A stretch of 38,049 nucleotides of DNA. Origin: Streptomyces sp. WZ.A104 (lineage in GTDB: Bacteria; Actinomycetota; Actinomycetes; Streptomycetales; Streptomycetaceae). The stretch is from contig NZ_NWVL01000074.1 in assembly GCF_002382885.1 (NCBI RefSeq), forward strand, positions 1-38,049, read 5' to 3'. Position 1 is the stretch's first letter, and every line of letters begins with the position of its first letter. A model generated the notes under the pieces. That model ran no database searches and was not told the origin of the DNA. It saw only the letters and a list, made by a program, of their open reading frames with translations. Positions 16,893 through 24,699 of this stretch are shown here, piece after piece. The translations under genes and the position numbers were made by a program.

Positions 16893-17582
16893 GTGCGTGT
16901 GCTCGTCGTGACCGCTGTCCCGGTGGAACGGGACGCGGTCACGCGTGCGTTCGGGGGCGTTGCGCAGACCGTGGAGCTGCCGGGGGCCGCCGTGCACCGC
17001 TGCGGGGCGTTCGACGTCCTGGCGGGCGGCGCGGGCCCGGCCGCGGCGGCCGCGGCCACCGCGTTCGCGCTGGGCTCCGAGCCGTACGGTCTGGTCGTCT
17101 CGGCCGGGATCGGCGGGGCCTTCACGCCCGTGACCCCGCTCGGGTCGCTGATCGTGGCGAGCGAGATCGTGGCGGCCGACCTGGGTGCGGAGACCGCCGA
17201 GGGCTTCCTGCCCGTCACCGCGCTCGGCTTCGGCCGGGACCGCTTCGCGCCTCCGCCCGCGCTCGTACGGGAGGTCACGGCCGCCACCGGCGCGGCCTCG
17301 GGCGCCGTCCTGACCGTCTCCACGGTGACCGGAACCACCGATCGCGCCGCCGGCCTGCTCGCCGCGCACCCGGGGGCGCTGGCCGAGGCGATGGAGGGCT
17401 TCGGGGTCGCGGAGGCCGCCGAGCGGGCCGGGGTGCCCGTACTGGAGCTGCGGGCCGTGTCGAACGCCGTCGGCCCCCGCGACCGGGACGCCTGGCGCAT
17501 CGGGGACGCGCTGGCGGCGCTGACGGACGCGTTCGGGAAGAGCGCCCCCGTACTGGAAGGTTGGAACCTGCATGACCACTGA
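16893..17582 (+). CDS. mqnB: Futalosine hydrolase
   Basis: A 229-residue member of the nucleoside phosphorylase/hydrolase superfamily. It cleaves futalosine to dehypoxanthine futalosine and hypoxanthine, a step of the alternative (futalosine) menaquinone pathway. It begins MRVLVVTAVPVERDAV with the phosphorylase-type first strand. Further motifs are VSAGIGGAF (the glycine-rich nucleoside-binding turn), GSLIVASEIVAADLG, and near the end EAMEGFGVAEAAERAGVPVLELRAVSN. The latter carries the Glu-Met/Glu-Gly ribose-binding element and a serine/Asn end as in MTAN enzymes. Its stop overlaps the mqnD start by 11 bp, so the two are translationally coupled; this pairing strongly supports the assignment. 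Confidence 0.93.
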   Translation: MRVLVVTAVPVERDAVTRAFGGVAQTVELPGAAVHRCGAFDVLAGGAGPAAAAAATAFALGSEPYGLVVSAGIGGAFTPVTPLGSLIVASEIVAADLGAETAEGFLPVTALGFGRDRFAPPPALVREVTAATGAASGAVLTVSTVTGTTDRAAGLLAAHPGALAEAMEGFGVAEAAERAGVPVLELRAVSNAVGPRDRDAWRIGDALAALTDAFGKSAPVLEGWNLHDH

Positions 17583-18453
17583 CGCGAACCCGGCACCGTT
17601 CGACGCGAACCCGGCACCGATCAGGATCGCCTTCTCCCCCTGCCCGAACGACACGTTCGTCTTCGACGCCTGGGCGCACGGCAGGGTCCCCGGCGCGCCC
17701 GCGCTGGATGTGACCTTCGCCGACATCGACATCACCAACGGCATGGCCGAACGCGGCGAGCTGGACGTGCTGAAGGTGTCGTACGCGGTCCTGCCGTGGG
17801 TCCTGGAGGAGTACGCGCTGCTGCCGTGCGGCGGGGCGCTGGGCCGGGGCTGCGGCCCGCTGGTCCTCACCAAGGAGCTGGGCCTCGACCTGACCGGCCG
17901 GACCGTCGCCGTACCGAGCGAGCGCTCGACGGCGTACCTGCTGTTCCGGCTGTGGGCGGCGGAGATGGTGCCGGGCGGCGTCGGCGAGGTCGTCGTGATG
18001 CCGTTCGACGAGATCATGCCCGCCGTACGGGACGGCAAGGTGGACGCCGGTCTGGTCATCCACGAGGCCCGCTTCACGTACCGGACCTTCGGGCTCCACA
18101 ACCTGGCCGACATGGGCCGCCACTGGGAGGACACCACCGGCCTCCCGATCCCGCTCGGCGCGATCATCGCCAAGCGCTCCCTCGGGACGGAGACCCTGCA
18201 CCGCCTGGCCGACGCCGCCCGCAGCTCGGTCCGCCTGGCCTGGGACCACCCGGAGGTCTCCCGGCCGTACGTCCTGGAGCACGCCCAGGAGATGGACCCG
18301 GCCGTCGCGGACCAGCACATCGGCCTGTACGTGAACGAGTTCACCGCCGACCTCGGCGAGGACGGCTACGCGGCGGTCCGCGGCCTGCTGACCCGCGCGG
18401 CGGCCGAGGGGCTCGTACCACCCCTCGGCCCGAACGCGCTGGCGTTTCCCTGA
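17572..18453 (+). CDS. mqnD: 1,4-dihydroxy-6-naphthoate synthase
   Basis: A 293-residue enzyme of the futalosine menaquinone pathway, which converts cyclic dehypoxanthine futalosine to 1,4-dihydroxy-6-naphthoate. The fold is that of periplasmic binding proteins. Signature segments are IRIAFSPCPNDTFVFDAWAH near the start, VTFADIDITNGMA, LDVLKVSYAVLPWVLEEYALL, GCGPLVL, VAVPSERSTAYLLFRLW and the late VIHEARFTY with the His-Glu pair. The start at 17572 lies inside the mqnB 3' end. The first 17 residues contain an in-frame duplication (DANPAPF-DANPAPI), placed before the catalytic core, which probably does not affect activity. Confidence 0.95.
   Translation: MTTDANPAPFDANPAPIRIAFSPCPNDTFVFDAWAHGRVPGAPALDVTFADIDITNGMAERGELDVLKVSYAVLPWVLEEYALLPCGGALGRGCGPLVLTKELGLDLTGRTVAVPSERSTAYLLFRLWAAEMVPGGVGEVVVMPFDEIMPAVRDGKVDAGLVIHEARFTYRTFGLHNLADMGRHWEDTTGLPIPLGAIIAKRSLGTETLHRLADAARSSVRLAWDHPEVSRPYVLEHAQEMDPAVADQHIGLYVNEFTADLGEDGYAAVRGLLTRAAAEGLVPPLGPNALAFP
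17581..17622. repeat. 21-bp tandem duplication inside mqnD
   Basis: Bases 17581-17601 and 17602-17622 match at 20 of 21 positions, encoding DANPAPF then DANPAPI. The repeat is in frame and lies before the conserved domain. Confidence 0.9.
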
Positions 18454-18474
18454 GTCCTCCGCGGACCTCCCGGC

Positions 18475-18858
18475 TCAGACGTCCAGCTGGTCGGCGACCG
18501 CCCTCAGCAGGCCCGCGATCTTGGCGCCGGCGGCCTTGTCGGGGTAGCGGCCGCGCTCCAGCTGCGGCGTGATGTTCTCCAGGACCGTCGTCAGGTCCTG
18601 CACGATCGACGCCAGCTCGTCCGGCTTGCGGCGCTGCGCCGCCGCCACGGACGGGGTGGGGTCGAGGACCGCCACGGACAGCGCCTGGTCACCGCGCTGG
18701 CCTGCCACCACTCCGAATTCCACGCGCTGGCCGGGCTTGAGTGCGTCGACTCCGGCAGGGAGTACCGACGAGTGGACGAAGACGTCGCCGCCGTCGTCGC
18801 GGGAGAGAAAGCCGAAGCCCTTCTCACTGTTGAACCACTTGACCTTGCCGGTGGGCAC
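18475..18858 (-). CDS. Cold-shock-domain protein with helical extension
   Basis: A 127-residue protein. Residues 2-67 form a cold-shock domain (PTGKVKWFNSEKGFGFLSRD), with RNP-1 KGFGFLS and RNP-2 DVFVHSS, which binds single-stranded nucleic acid. The remaining 60 residues (from about VLDPTPSVAAAQRRKPDELA) are predicted helical and are not part of the classic 67-residue Streptomyces cold-shock proteins. This longer form is known next to menaquinone genes. I chose the GTG at 18858 because AGGA precedes it by about six bases and the domain begins at once. It is convergent with mqnD, 21 bp apart. A perfect 10-bp-arm dyad lies about 70 bp upstream. Confidence 0.9.
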   Translation of the reverse strand: MPTGKVKWFNSEKGFGFLSRDDGGDVFVHSSVLPAGVDALKPGQRVEFGVVAGQRGDQALSVAVLDPTPSVAAAQRRKPDELASIVQDLTTVLENITPQLERGRYPDKAAGAKIAGLLRAVADQLDV

Positions 18859-18924
18859 GTCTGTCCTCGTCCTCGTACTCGTCGGTGTGCGGGAGAGCCG
18901 GGATACGGCTCCGGATAGCAATAC

Positions 18925-18945
18925 AGCGGGTCACCGTGACCCGCT
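18925..18945. promoter_or_regulatory. Perfect dyad upstream of the cold-shock gene
   Basis: Perfect arms AGCGGGTCAC (18925-18934) and GTGACCCGCT (18936-18945) surround a single base. On the minus strand the dyad is directly followed by TGTATTGCTATCC, which could contain a -10. It could be an operator between -35 and -10 or, if transcribed, a 5' hairpin. Confidence 0.6.
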
Positions 18946-19025
18946 CGGTCCCAGGCTAATGGCCCTACGGCCGGTGACAAGACGTCGCCGGACAGTTCCT
19001 CCGGGCTGGGAACTACCCTGGTGGC

Positions 19026-19265
19026 GTGAGTACTACTCCTTCAGGCCCGGGCGACCGGCTCGTTCAGGTCGGCGCGATCGTCTTTTTCGTCGGCGCACTG
19101 GCCACACTGGTCACGGTCGCCCCACTGTTTCTCGGTACGGACCCGTTCCCGTCGGTGGCGTACGCGGTCAGCATGCTGATGGGCGTCGGGTTCCTGATCG
19201 CCGGGGCGGGCGTCGTGCGTTCGGCCTGGAGCAACTCCCCCAGGCGGGCCGCGAACCGCCTCTAG
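19026..19265 (+). CDS. Small two-helix membrane protein
   Basis: A 79-residue protein starting at a GTG. It has two hydrophobic helices at about residues 14-35 (VGAIVFFVGALATLVTVAPLF) and 45-66 (AYAVSMLMGVGFLIAGAGVV) and a short basic tail (SNSPRRAANRL). I do not recognise a named family. The compact two-helix layout and clean stop immediately before a convergent gene support it being real. Only 3 bp separate its stop from the stop of the HAD gene. The hexamer TACCCT eight bases upstream of the start is -10-like and would give a nearly leaderless mRNA. Confidence 0.7.
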   Translation: MSTTPSGPGDRLVQVGAIVFFVGALATLVTVAPLFLGTDPFPSVAYAVSMLMGVGFLIAGAGVVRSAWSNSPRRAANRL

Positions 19266-19268
19266 CGG

Positions 19269-19922
19269 TCAGCTCGTCCGCGCGACCCGGTCCGCCTCGA
19301 AGGCGGTCAGCCAGGCCGGGAAGCCGGTCAGGTCCGCCAGCACCACGTCCGCGCCCGCGGTCCGCAGCTCCGCCGCGGCGCACGGGCCCGTCGTCACCGC
19401 GACCGACAGCGCCCCGGCCGCCCGCGCGCCGCGCACGTCCCCGGTGTGGTCGCCGACGTACACCTGCGCGCCGTGCTCGCGCAGGGCCGCGCCCTTGGCC
19501 TCCGCCCACAGCCATCCGATCACCGTGTCCGGCTCGATCCCGAGGTGGGACAGGTGCAGCTTCGCGCTCGGCTCGTGCTTGGCGGTGACGACGAGCGCCC
19601 GCCCGCCGAGCGCCCTCACCGCTGCCACCGCCTCCCGCGCCCCGGCCAGCTCCGCGGTCGGGGCTATCGCATGGCCGGGATACAGGGCGCGGTAGCGGTC
19701 CGCCGCGGCGGGCACCTCATCGGCCGGGAACCAGTACGCCAGCTCCGTCTCCAGCGGCGGGCCGATCCGGCTGACGACCAGGTCCACGTCGATGGCCACG
19801 CCCGTCTCGGCGGACAGCGCGCGGTAGGTGGCGGCGATGCCGGGGCGGGAGTCGATGAGCGTCATATCGAGGTCGAAGCCGACCGTCAAGGGGTGCGGAG
19901 CCAGAGAGGACATGGCGCCCAT
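19269..19922 (-). CDS. HAD-family phosphatase
   Basis: A 217-residue haloacid dehalogenase-type hydrolase. Motif I is DLDMT (in GFDLDMTLIDSRPGI), with the nucleophile Asp and the acid/base Asp two residues on. Motif II is VVTAK, motif III is supplied by a Lys further on, and motif IV is GDHTGD (in VYVGDHTGDVRGARAAG). The helical cap inserted after motif I is typical of phosphoglycolate phosphatase-like members. The substrate cannot be determined. The start may be the ATG at 19922 or the one at 19913; neither has a good ribosome-binding site. It diverges from the iron operon, whose promoter region it faces. Confidence 0.88.
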   Translation of the reverse strand: MGAMSSLAPHPLTVGFDLDMTLIDSRPGIAATYRALSAETGVAIDVDLVVSRIGPPLETELAYWFPADEVPAAADRYRALYPGHAIAPTAELAGAREAVAAVRALGGRALVVTAKHEPSAKLHLSHLGIEPDTVIGWLWAEAKGAALREHGAQVYVGDHTGDVRGARAAGALSVAVTTGPCAAAELRTAGADVVLADLTGFPAWLTAFEADRVARTS

Positions 19923-19962
19923 TGTGCCGACCGGCCGCCGTCGGCGGCGAAATCGCGCCGCC

Positions 19963-19997
19963 TAGACTGAGCTCGCACTTAGCCAAGCCTTACCGAC
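19963..19997 (+). promoter_or_regulatory. Iron-box promoter (DmdR/IdeR type)
   Basis: TAGACT at 19963-19968 is a good -10. Eleven bases on, TTAGCCAAGCCTTACCGAC (19979-19997) matches the DtxR-family iron box (TTAGGTTAGSCTNACCTAA) at about 14 of 19 positions, best in the right half. The site covers the expected transcription start. Iron-loaded DmdR/IdeR would block the siderophore uptake operon when iron is plentiful. Confidence 0.75.
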
Positions 19998-20130
19998 CCG
20001 GCCCAGCCCGGCCCCGAGCGCACTGCCCGCAGCGTGTTCGGGGCCGAGCCCGGACCCGTACCCCTCACACCCGCACCTCCCGCATGCCCCGTACGTCCCG
20101 TACGTACCGTGTCCGTCTCGATTGGGTCAG

Positions 20131-21162
20131 ATGTCAGCGTCAGCGCCGGTCACCGCGCCCCGCGCACCCCGCCTCTCCAGACGCGCGACCGCGACGGCCG
20201 CAGCCGTCGCGGCGCTGCTCCTGGCCGTCCTGCTGAGCCTCGCCGTCGGCGCGCGTTCCATCCCGCCGGGCGAGGTCCTCGACGCCCTGCTGCACGGCGG
20301 GCACTCCGACGCCGCCGAGGTCATCCGTACGATGCGGGTGCCGCGCACGCTCATCGGGCTGATGGTCGGCGCGGCGCTGGCGCTCGCGGGCACGGTGCTC
20401 CAGGGGATCACCCGCAACCCCATCGCCGACCCCGGCATCCTCGGCATCAGCCAGGGCGCGTCGGTCGCGGTGGTGATGGCGATCGCGTTCGCCGGGGTGC
20501 ACACGCTCACCGGGTACGTCTGGTTCGCTTTCGCGGGCGCTGCCGTCGCCTCGGTCGCCGTGTACGCCATCGCCGCCGGCGGGCGCGGCGGCGCGACCCC
20601 GGTGAAGCTCGCGCTCGGCGGTGCGGCGATCAACGCGCTGCTGGTGTCCGTGACGATGGGAATCCTCACGACGAAGGCGTCCGCGCTGGACGAGTTCCGC
20701 TTCTGGCAGGTCGGCTCGATCGCGGGGCGGGAGGCGGACGTCGTCCAGCAGATCTGGCCGTTCCTGCTGCTGGGCGCGGTGCTCGTGCTCTCGGTCGCCC
20801 GCGGCCTGGACGCGCTCGCGCTCGGTGAGGACGTGGCGAAGGGGCTCGGGCAGAACGTCGCGGCGGTCCGGATCGTCGGCGGCATCGGGGCGACCGTGCT
20901 GACCGGGGTCGGGGTCGCCGCCGCCGGGCCGATCGCGTTCATCGGGCTCGCCGTCCCCCACATGGCCCGCGCGGTCGTCGGCAACGACCACCGCTGGGTG
21001 CTGCCGATGGCCGCGCTGATCGGGCCGGTGATGCTGCTGGTCTCGGACGTCGTCGGCCGGATCGTGTTCCCGCCGAGCGAGGTCCCGGCGGGCGTGATGA
21101 CGGCCCTGATCGGGGTGCCGTTCCTGGTCGCCCTCGTACGCCGGAAGGCGGTGCCGGCGTGA
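20131..21162 (+). CDS. Siderophore ABC permease, FecCD family (first)
   Basis: A 343-residue inner-membrane permease of the FecCD/BtuC family, expected to have ten helices and to pair with the second permease as a heterodimer. Characteristic segments are VRTMRVPRTLIGLMVG-like at the helix 2 approach, LAGTVLQGITRNPIADPGILGISQGAS, LALGGAAINALL, GLGQNVAAVR (the coupling region to the ATPase) and AGPIAFIGLAVPHMARAVVG. I placed the start at the ATG at 20131. A TTG three codons earlier is in frame, but neither has a strong ribosome-binding site. The stop overlaps the next gene's GTG by four bases. It lies about 135 bp downstream of the iron box, so it is the first gene of an iron-repressed operon. 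Confidence 0.93.
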   Translation: MSASAPVTAPRAPRLSRRATATAAAVAALLLAVLLSLAVGARSIPPGEVLDALLHGGHSDAAEVIRTMRVPRTLIGLMVGAALALAGTVLQGITRNPIADPGILGISQGASVAVVMAIAFAGVHTLTGYVWFAFAGAAVASVAVYAIAAGGRGGATPVKLALGGAAINALLVSVTMGILTTKASALDEFRFWQVGSIAGREADVVQQIWPFLLLGAVLVLSVARGLDALALGEDVAKGLGQNVAAVRIVGGIGATVLTGVGVAAAGPIAFIGLAVPHMARAVVGNDHRWVLPMAALIGPVMLLVSDVVGRIVFPPSEVPAGVMTALIGVPFLVALVRRKAVPA

Positions 21163-22244
21163 GCGACGCGACCGTGACCGACACCCCCGTACGGGTCCGG
21201 CCCGCCGGGTACTCCGTCCTGAAGGCCGGACCGCGCGGCCGGTTCCTGCTGCACCGGCGGGCGGCCCTCGTCGCTGCGGCCCTGGTCGTCCTCCTGGCCG
21301 CCGTCTGCATCGCCTACCTCTGCGTCGGCGAGAGCTTCGTCGCGCCCGGCGAGGTCGTGAAGGTGATCCTCGGGCAGCCGTCCTCGGCCGAGCTGGTCGT
21401 GGGCACGCTTCGGCTGCCCCGGATGACCGTCGGGCTGCTGGTGGGCGTGGCCTTCGGAATCGCGGGGGCGCTGATCCAGACGGTGGCCCGCAACCCGCTG
21501 GCCAGCCCCGACATCATCGGCATCAGCCAGGGCGCGAGCGCCCTCACGGTCGGCGCGATGACCTTCGGCATCACCTCGTACACCGTCCTGCCCTACCTCT
21601 CCGTGATCGGCGGCACGGCGGCGGCCGCGCTCGTGTACGTGTTCGCGTGGCGCGGCGGCCTGCACGCCACCCGCTTCGTGCTCATCGGCATCGGCTTCGC
21701 CATCGCCCTGCGGTCGGTGACCACGCTGTTCCTGACCAAGGGCGACTACCTGGTCGCCCAGCAGGCGCAGATCTGGATGACCGGTTCGCTGAACGGGCGC
21801 GGCTGGACGGAGGCGGGCCCGATCGGCTGGACGCTGCTGATCCTGCTGCCCGCCGTGCTGTGGGCCGCCCGCGTGCAGCGCACCGTCACGATGGACGACG
21901 ACACCGCGACCGCGCTGGGCGTACGCCTGGGGCGCGTACGGCTCGGACTCGTCGCGCTCGGCGTGGTCCTGGCCTCCGTGGCGACGGGTACGGCGGGCCC
22001 GGTGGACTTCGTGGCGCTGCTCGCCCCGCAGATCGCCCGCCGGATGACCCGGACCGCGCAGATCCCGCTGCTGTCCTCGGCGCTGCTGGGCGCGGTGATC
22101 GTCGTCCTGGGCGACCTGCTCGCCCGCAGGCTGTTCTCGCCCACCGAACTGCCGGTGGGCGTCCTCACGGCGGCGATCGGCGCCCCGTACCTGATCTGGC
22201 TGATCATCCGCGGTCACCGCGGCCGCAGTGGAGGCACCGCATGA
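21159..22244 (+). CDS. Siderophore ABC permease, FecCD family (second)
   Basis: A 361-residue FecCD permease, homologous to its upstream neighbour and expected to be its heterodimer partner. It shows IAGALIQTVARNPLASPDIIGISQGASALTV, FVLIGIGFAIALRSVTTL, LGVRLGRVRLG (ATPase coupling helix) and TAGPVDFVALLAPQIARRM. About 30 residues of cytoplasmic lead precede the first helix. The GTG at 21159 shares four bases with the preceding stop, and its own stop shares ATGA with the ATPase gene, so all three are translationally coupled. Confidence 0.93.
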   Translation: MSDATVTDTPVRVRPAGYSVLKAGPRGRFLLHRRAALVAAALVVLLAAVCIAYLCVGESFVAPGEVVKVILGQPSSAELVVGTLRLPRMTVGLLVGVAFGIAGALIQTVARNPLASPDIIGISQGASALTVGAMTFGITSYTVLPYLSVIGGTAAAALVYVFAWRGGLHATRFVLIGIGFAIALRSVTTLFLTKGDYLVAQQAQIWMTGSLNGRGWTEAGPIGWTLLILLPAVLWAARVQRTVTMDDDTATALGVRLGRVRLGLVALGVVLASVATGTAGPVDFVALLAPQIARRMTRTAQIPLLSSALLGAVIVVLGDLLARRLFSPTELPVGVLTAAIGAPYLIWLIIRGHRGRSGGTA

Positions 22245-23125
22245 GTCCGACGACCGACGCAGCGCAGCAGACGGGCAGCAGGCTGGCCGCCCGCGCCCTG
22301 ACCCTCGCCTACGAGGACCGCACCGTCGTCCACGAGCTGGACCTGGCCGTGCCCGACGGGCAGGTCACCGTCATCGTCGGCCCGAACGCCTGCGGCAAGT
22401 CCACCACCCTGCGGGCGCTCGGCCGGCTGCTGAAGCCGCGCGGCGGGGCGGTCCTGCTGGACGGAACGGAGCTGGCGCGGATACCGACCAAGCGCATCGC
22501 GCAGTCGATCGGGCTGCTCCCGCAGACTCCGGTGGCGCCGGAGGCGATCACCGTCTCCGACCTGGTCGCCCGGGGCCGCCAGCCGCACCAGAGCTGGTGG
22601 CAGCAGTGGTCGGACGCGGACGAGCGGGCGGTGACCGACGCCATGGCCCGTACGGATGTGACGGCGCTGGCCGAGCGGTCGGTGGACGAGCTGTCCGGCG
22701 GCCAGCGCCAGCGGGTGTGGATCGCGATGGCACTCGCGCAGGAGACGGACCTGCTGCTGCTCGACGAGCCGACGACGTACCTCGACATCGCGCACCAGGT
22801 GGAGGTCCTGGACCTGGTACGCCAGTTGGCGTCCCCTGACGCGGACGGCACCCGGGGCCGTACCGTCGTCACCGTGCTGCACGACCTCAACCAGGCCGCC
22901 CGGTACGCGGATCATCTGGTCGCCATGAAGGCGGGGCGGATCGTCGCGGAGGGGCGGCCCGGGGACGTCGTCACCGCCGAGCTCGTCCGTGAGGTCTTCG
23001 GCCTGGAGGCGGTGATCGTGCCCGACCCGGTGACGGGTTCGCCGCTCGTCGTCCCGGGCGCCCCCTGGACCCCGGCCACAGCCTCTTTCCCCGCCCCCGC
23101 CCCGACTCCCGGAAAGGCCCTCTGA
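22241..23125 (+). CDS. Siderophore ABC transporter ATPase (FecE type)
   Basis: A 294-residue cytoplasmic ATPase that powers ferric-siderophore import. Walker A is GPNACGKST (residues 47-55), the ABC signature LSGGQRQRVW (151-160), and Walker B LLLLDEPTTYLD (171-182). The H-loop is in VLHDLNQAARYADH. The DEPTTYLDIAHQVEVL form is characteristic of the iron/B12 ATPases. The ATG at 22241 overlaps the permease stop (ATGA). A short Pro/Ala-rich C-terminal tail beyond VPGAPWTPA is not conserved. Confidence 0.96.
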   Translation: MSPTTDAAQQTGSRLAARALTLAYEDRTVVHELDLAVPDGQVTVIVGPNACGKSTTLRALGRLLKPRGGAVLLDGTELARIPTKRIAQSIGLLPQTPVAPEAITVSDLVARGRQPHQSWWQQWSDADERAVTDAMARTDVTALAERSVDELSGGQRQRVWIAMALAQETDLLLLDEPTTYLDIAHQVEVLDLVRQLASPDADGTRGRTVVTVLHDLNQAARYADHLVAMKAGRIVAEGRPGDVVTAELVREVFGLEAVIVPDPVTGSPLVVPGAPWTPATASFPAPAPTPGKAL

Positions 23126-23128
23126 ACC

Positions 23129-24115
23129 ATGACCCTCCAGCACCGCTCCCGCCTGCTCGCCGCCGCGTCCCTCACCGTGACCGCCGCCCTGGCCCTGTCC
23201 GCCTGCGGCTTCTCGTCCGAGTCCTCCAGCGCGTCCGGCTCCGGCTCGGACGGGTCCTCCGAAGGCACCCGTACGGTGAAGACGGCGATGGGCGACGTGA
23301 AGGTCCCGGCCGCCCCGCAGCGGGTCGTCGTCCTGGACACCGCCGAGCTCGACTCGGTCCTCACTCTCGGTGTGAAGCCGGTCGGCGCGACCCACGCGGA
23401 CGTGGAGTCGGGCTTCCTGAACTACCTCCCGAAGGACCAGGTCGCGGGCATCACGGACGTCGGCCAGATGATGACCCCGAACCTGGAGGCCATCGCCGGT
23501 CTGAAGCCCGACCTGATCCTCACCAGCAAGATCCGGCACGGCGACAAGTACGCGGAGCTGTCCAAGATCGCGCCGACCGTGATGACGGAGAACACCGGCT
23601 ACCCCTGGAAGGAGAACTTCCAGGTCCACGCGGAGGCCCTCAACAAGACGGCCGAGGCCAAGGCGGTCACCGACGACTACGCCAAGCACGTGGCCGGTGT
23701 GACGAAGGCGCTCGGCGGCAAGGAGAAGGCGGCCGCGACCGAGGTCAACATGGTCCGGTTCGTCGAGGGCGCGGACATCCGCATCTACGGCAAGAAGAAC
23801 TACATCGCCACGATCCTCGCCGACGTGGGCCTCGGCCGACCCGCCATCACGGACAAGGCGGCGGACGGCTTCTCCTACGACGTCAGCCCCGAGAGGATCG
23901 ACCTCGCGGACGCGGACGCGGTCTTCCACTCGACGTACGGCGACGCGAAGAAGTCCAAGGAGACGCAGACCACCGGCAGCGGCCTGTGGAAGAACATGGA
24001 CGCGGTGAAGAACGGCAAGGTCTTCGCGGTCGACGACCAGCTGTGGATCCAGGGCATCGGCTACACGGCGGCCGACAAGATCCTCGAAGAGCTGAAGGCG
24101 AACCTCACGAAGTGA
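23129..24115 (+). CDS. Iron-siderophore receptor lipoprotein
   Basis: A 328-residue extracytoplasmic solute-binding protein that delivers ferric siderophore to the two permeases. The signal peptide ends in the lipobox LSAC with the lipidated Cys at residue 26. A Ser/Gly linker follows (SSESSSASGSGSDGSS). The mature domain is cluster-8/FepB-like: PQRVVVLDTAELDSVLTLGVKPVGAT, NLEAIAGLKPDLILTS, and a C-terminal FAVDDQLWIQGIGYTAADKILEELK. It starts three bases after the ATPase stop. Its stop overlaps the GTG of the next gene. The siderophore class cannot be told from sequence alone; hydroxamates are common in this genus. Confidence 0.94.
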   Translation: MTLQHRSRLLAAASLTVTAALALSACGFSSESSSASGSGSDGSSEGTRTVKTAMGDVKVPAAPQRVVVLDTAELDSVLTLGVKPVGATHADVESGFLNYLPKDQVAGITDVGQMMTPNLEAIAGLKPDLILTSKIRHGDKYAELSKIAPTVMTENTGYPWKENFQVHAEALNKTAEAKAVTDDYAKHVAGVTKALGGKEKAAATEVNMVRFVEGADIRIYGKKNYIATILADVGLGRPAITDKAADGFSYDVSPERIDLADADAVFHSTYGDAKKSKETQTTGSGLWKNMDAVKNGKVFAVDDQLWIQGIGYTAADKILEELKANLTK

Positions 24116-24699
24116 CCGGCCGGGCGAAGCGGCAGGCGGCGCGGTCCCTGGACGCGATGGAATGGGAGCTCGGTCTGTACGACTGGGCCACCCTCCCCTG
24201 CCGCGGCTGCTGGAACGCGGCGCACGTCCCCGACGAGCTGCGACGGCTGGCCCTGGCCCGGACGACCGACGCGGCGAAGCCGACCGGTATCGAGTACCAC
24301 GTGTTCCAGGAGACCTGGGCGACGTGGACCGCGGTCCCGGTGGCACGCGTCCTGATGGCCGGTCTGACGAGGCGGACCCTGTCACTCGCGGCCCGGCACG
24401 CCTTCCTCGACCTGCTCTGGTCGTTCGTCGTCGCCGACGACGAAGAGATCGCGGAGGCCTGCAGGGACGTCGTGCGCACCGGCCTCGGGACCTTGTACGA
24501 AGAGGTGTTCTCGGGGCGGGCGATCGGCACCGCCATGTTCGCCTACTGGCTGCTGGACGACGTCGACGAGCCCGCCCGGGTCGAACGGCTCCTGAGGGAC
24601 GCCCGCCATCTCCTGCCGGAGGACCTTCACCCCGACCCTCCTGACGCGGCCTGGCCGGGACCTCACCCCGTACGCCCCCGCGCCCGCCACACCAGGTAG
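24112..24699 (+). CDS. Unrecognised protein coupled to the siderophore operon
   Basis: A 195-residue protein whose GTG start overlaps the receptor stop (GTGA). This makes it the fifth, translationally coupled gene of the iron operon. It has no signal peptide or membrane helix, so it is probably cytoplasmic. The first third (DWATLPCRGCWNAAHVPDEL followed by RRLALARTTDAA) has a W-x-x-L...AxHVPxxLRRLAxAR layout. That layout reminds me of helical, HEAT-like small proteins common in actinomycetes, some of which act as toxin immunity proteins; this is an impression, not an assignment. A CRGC pair could bind metal. The middle and end are helical and Trp/Asp-rich, ending in a basic Pro tail. Its last 37 bp overlap the convergent gene. 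A siderophore-release reductase was considered, but there is no FAD- or [2Fe-2S]-type motif. Confidence 0.7.
   Translation: MTGRAKRQAARSLDAMEWELGLYDWATLPCRGCWNAAHVPDELRRLALARTTDAAKPTGIEYHVFQETWATWTAVPVARVLMAGLTRRTLSLAARHAFLDLLWSFVVADDEEIAEACRDVVRTGLGTLYEEVFSGRAIGTAMFAYWLLDDVDEPARVERLLRDARHLLPEDLHPDPPDAAWPGPHPVRPRARHTR

Noticed and set aside
14841..18344. A 1167-codon open frame on the minus strand.
   Set aside because: It runs antisense to the MFS, lipoprotein, mqnB and mqnD genes; its protein is low-complexity Arg/Gly/Pro and matches no domain. Long antisense frames are expected at this GC content.
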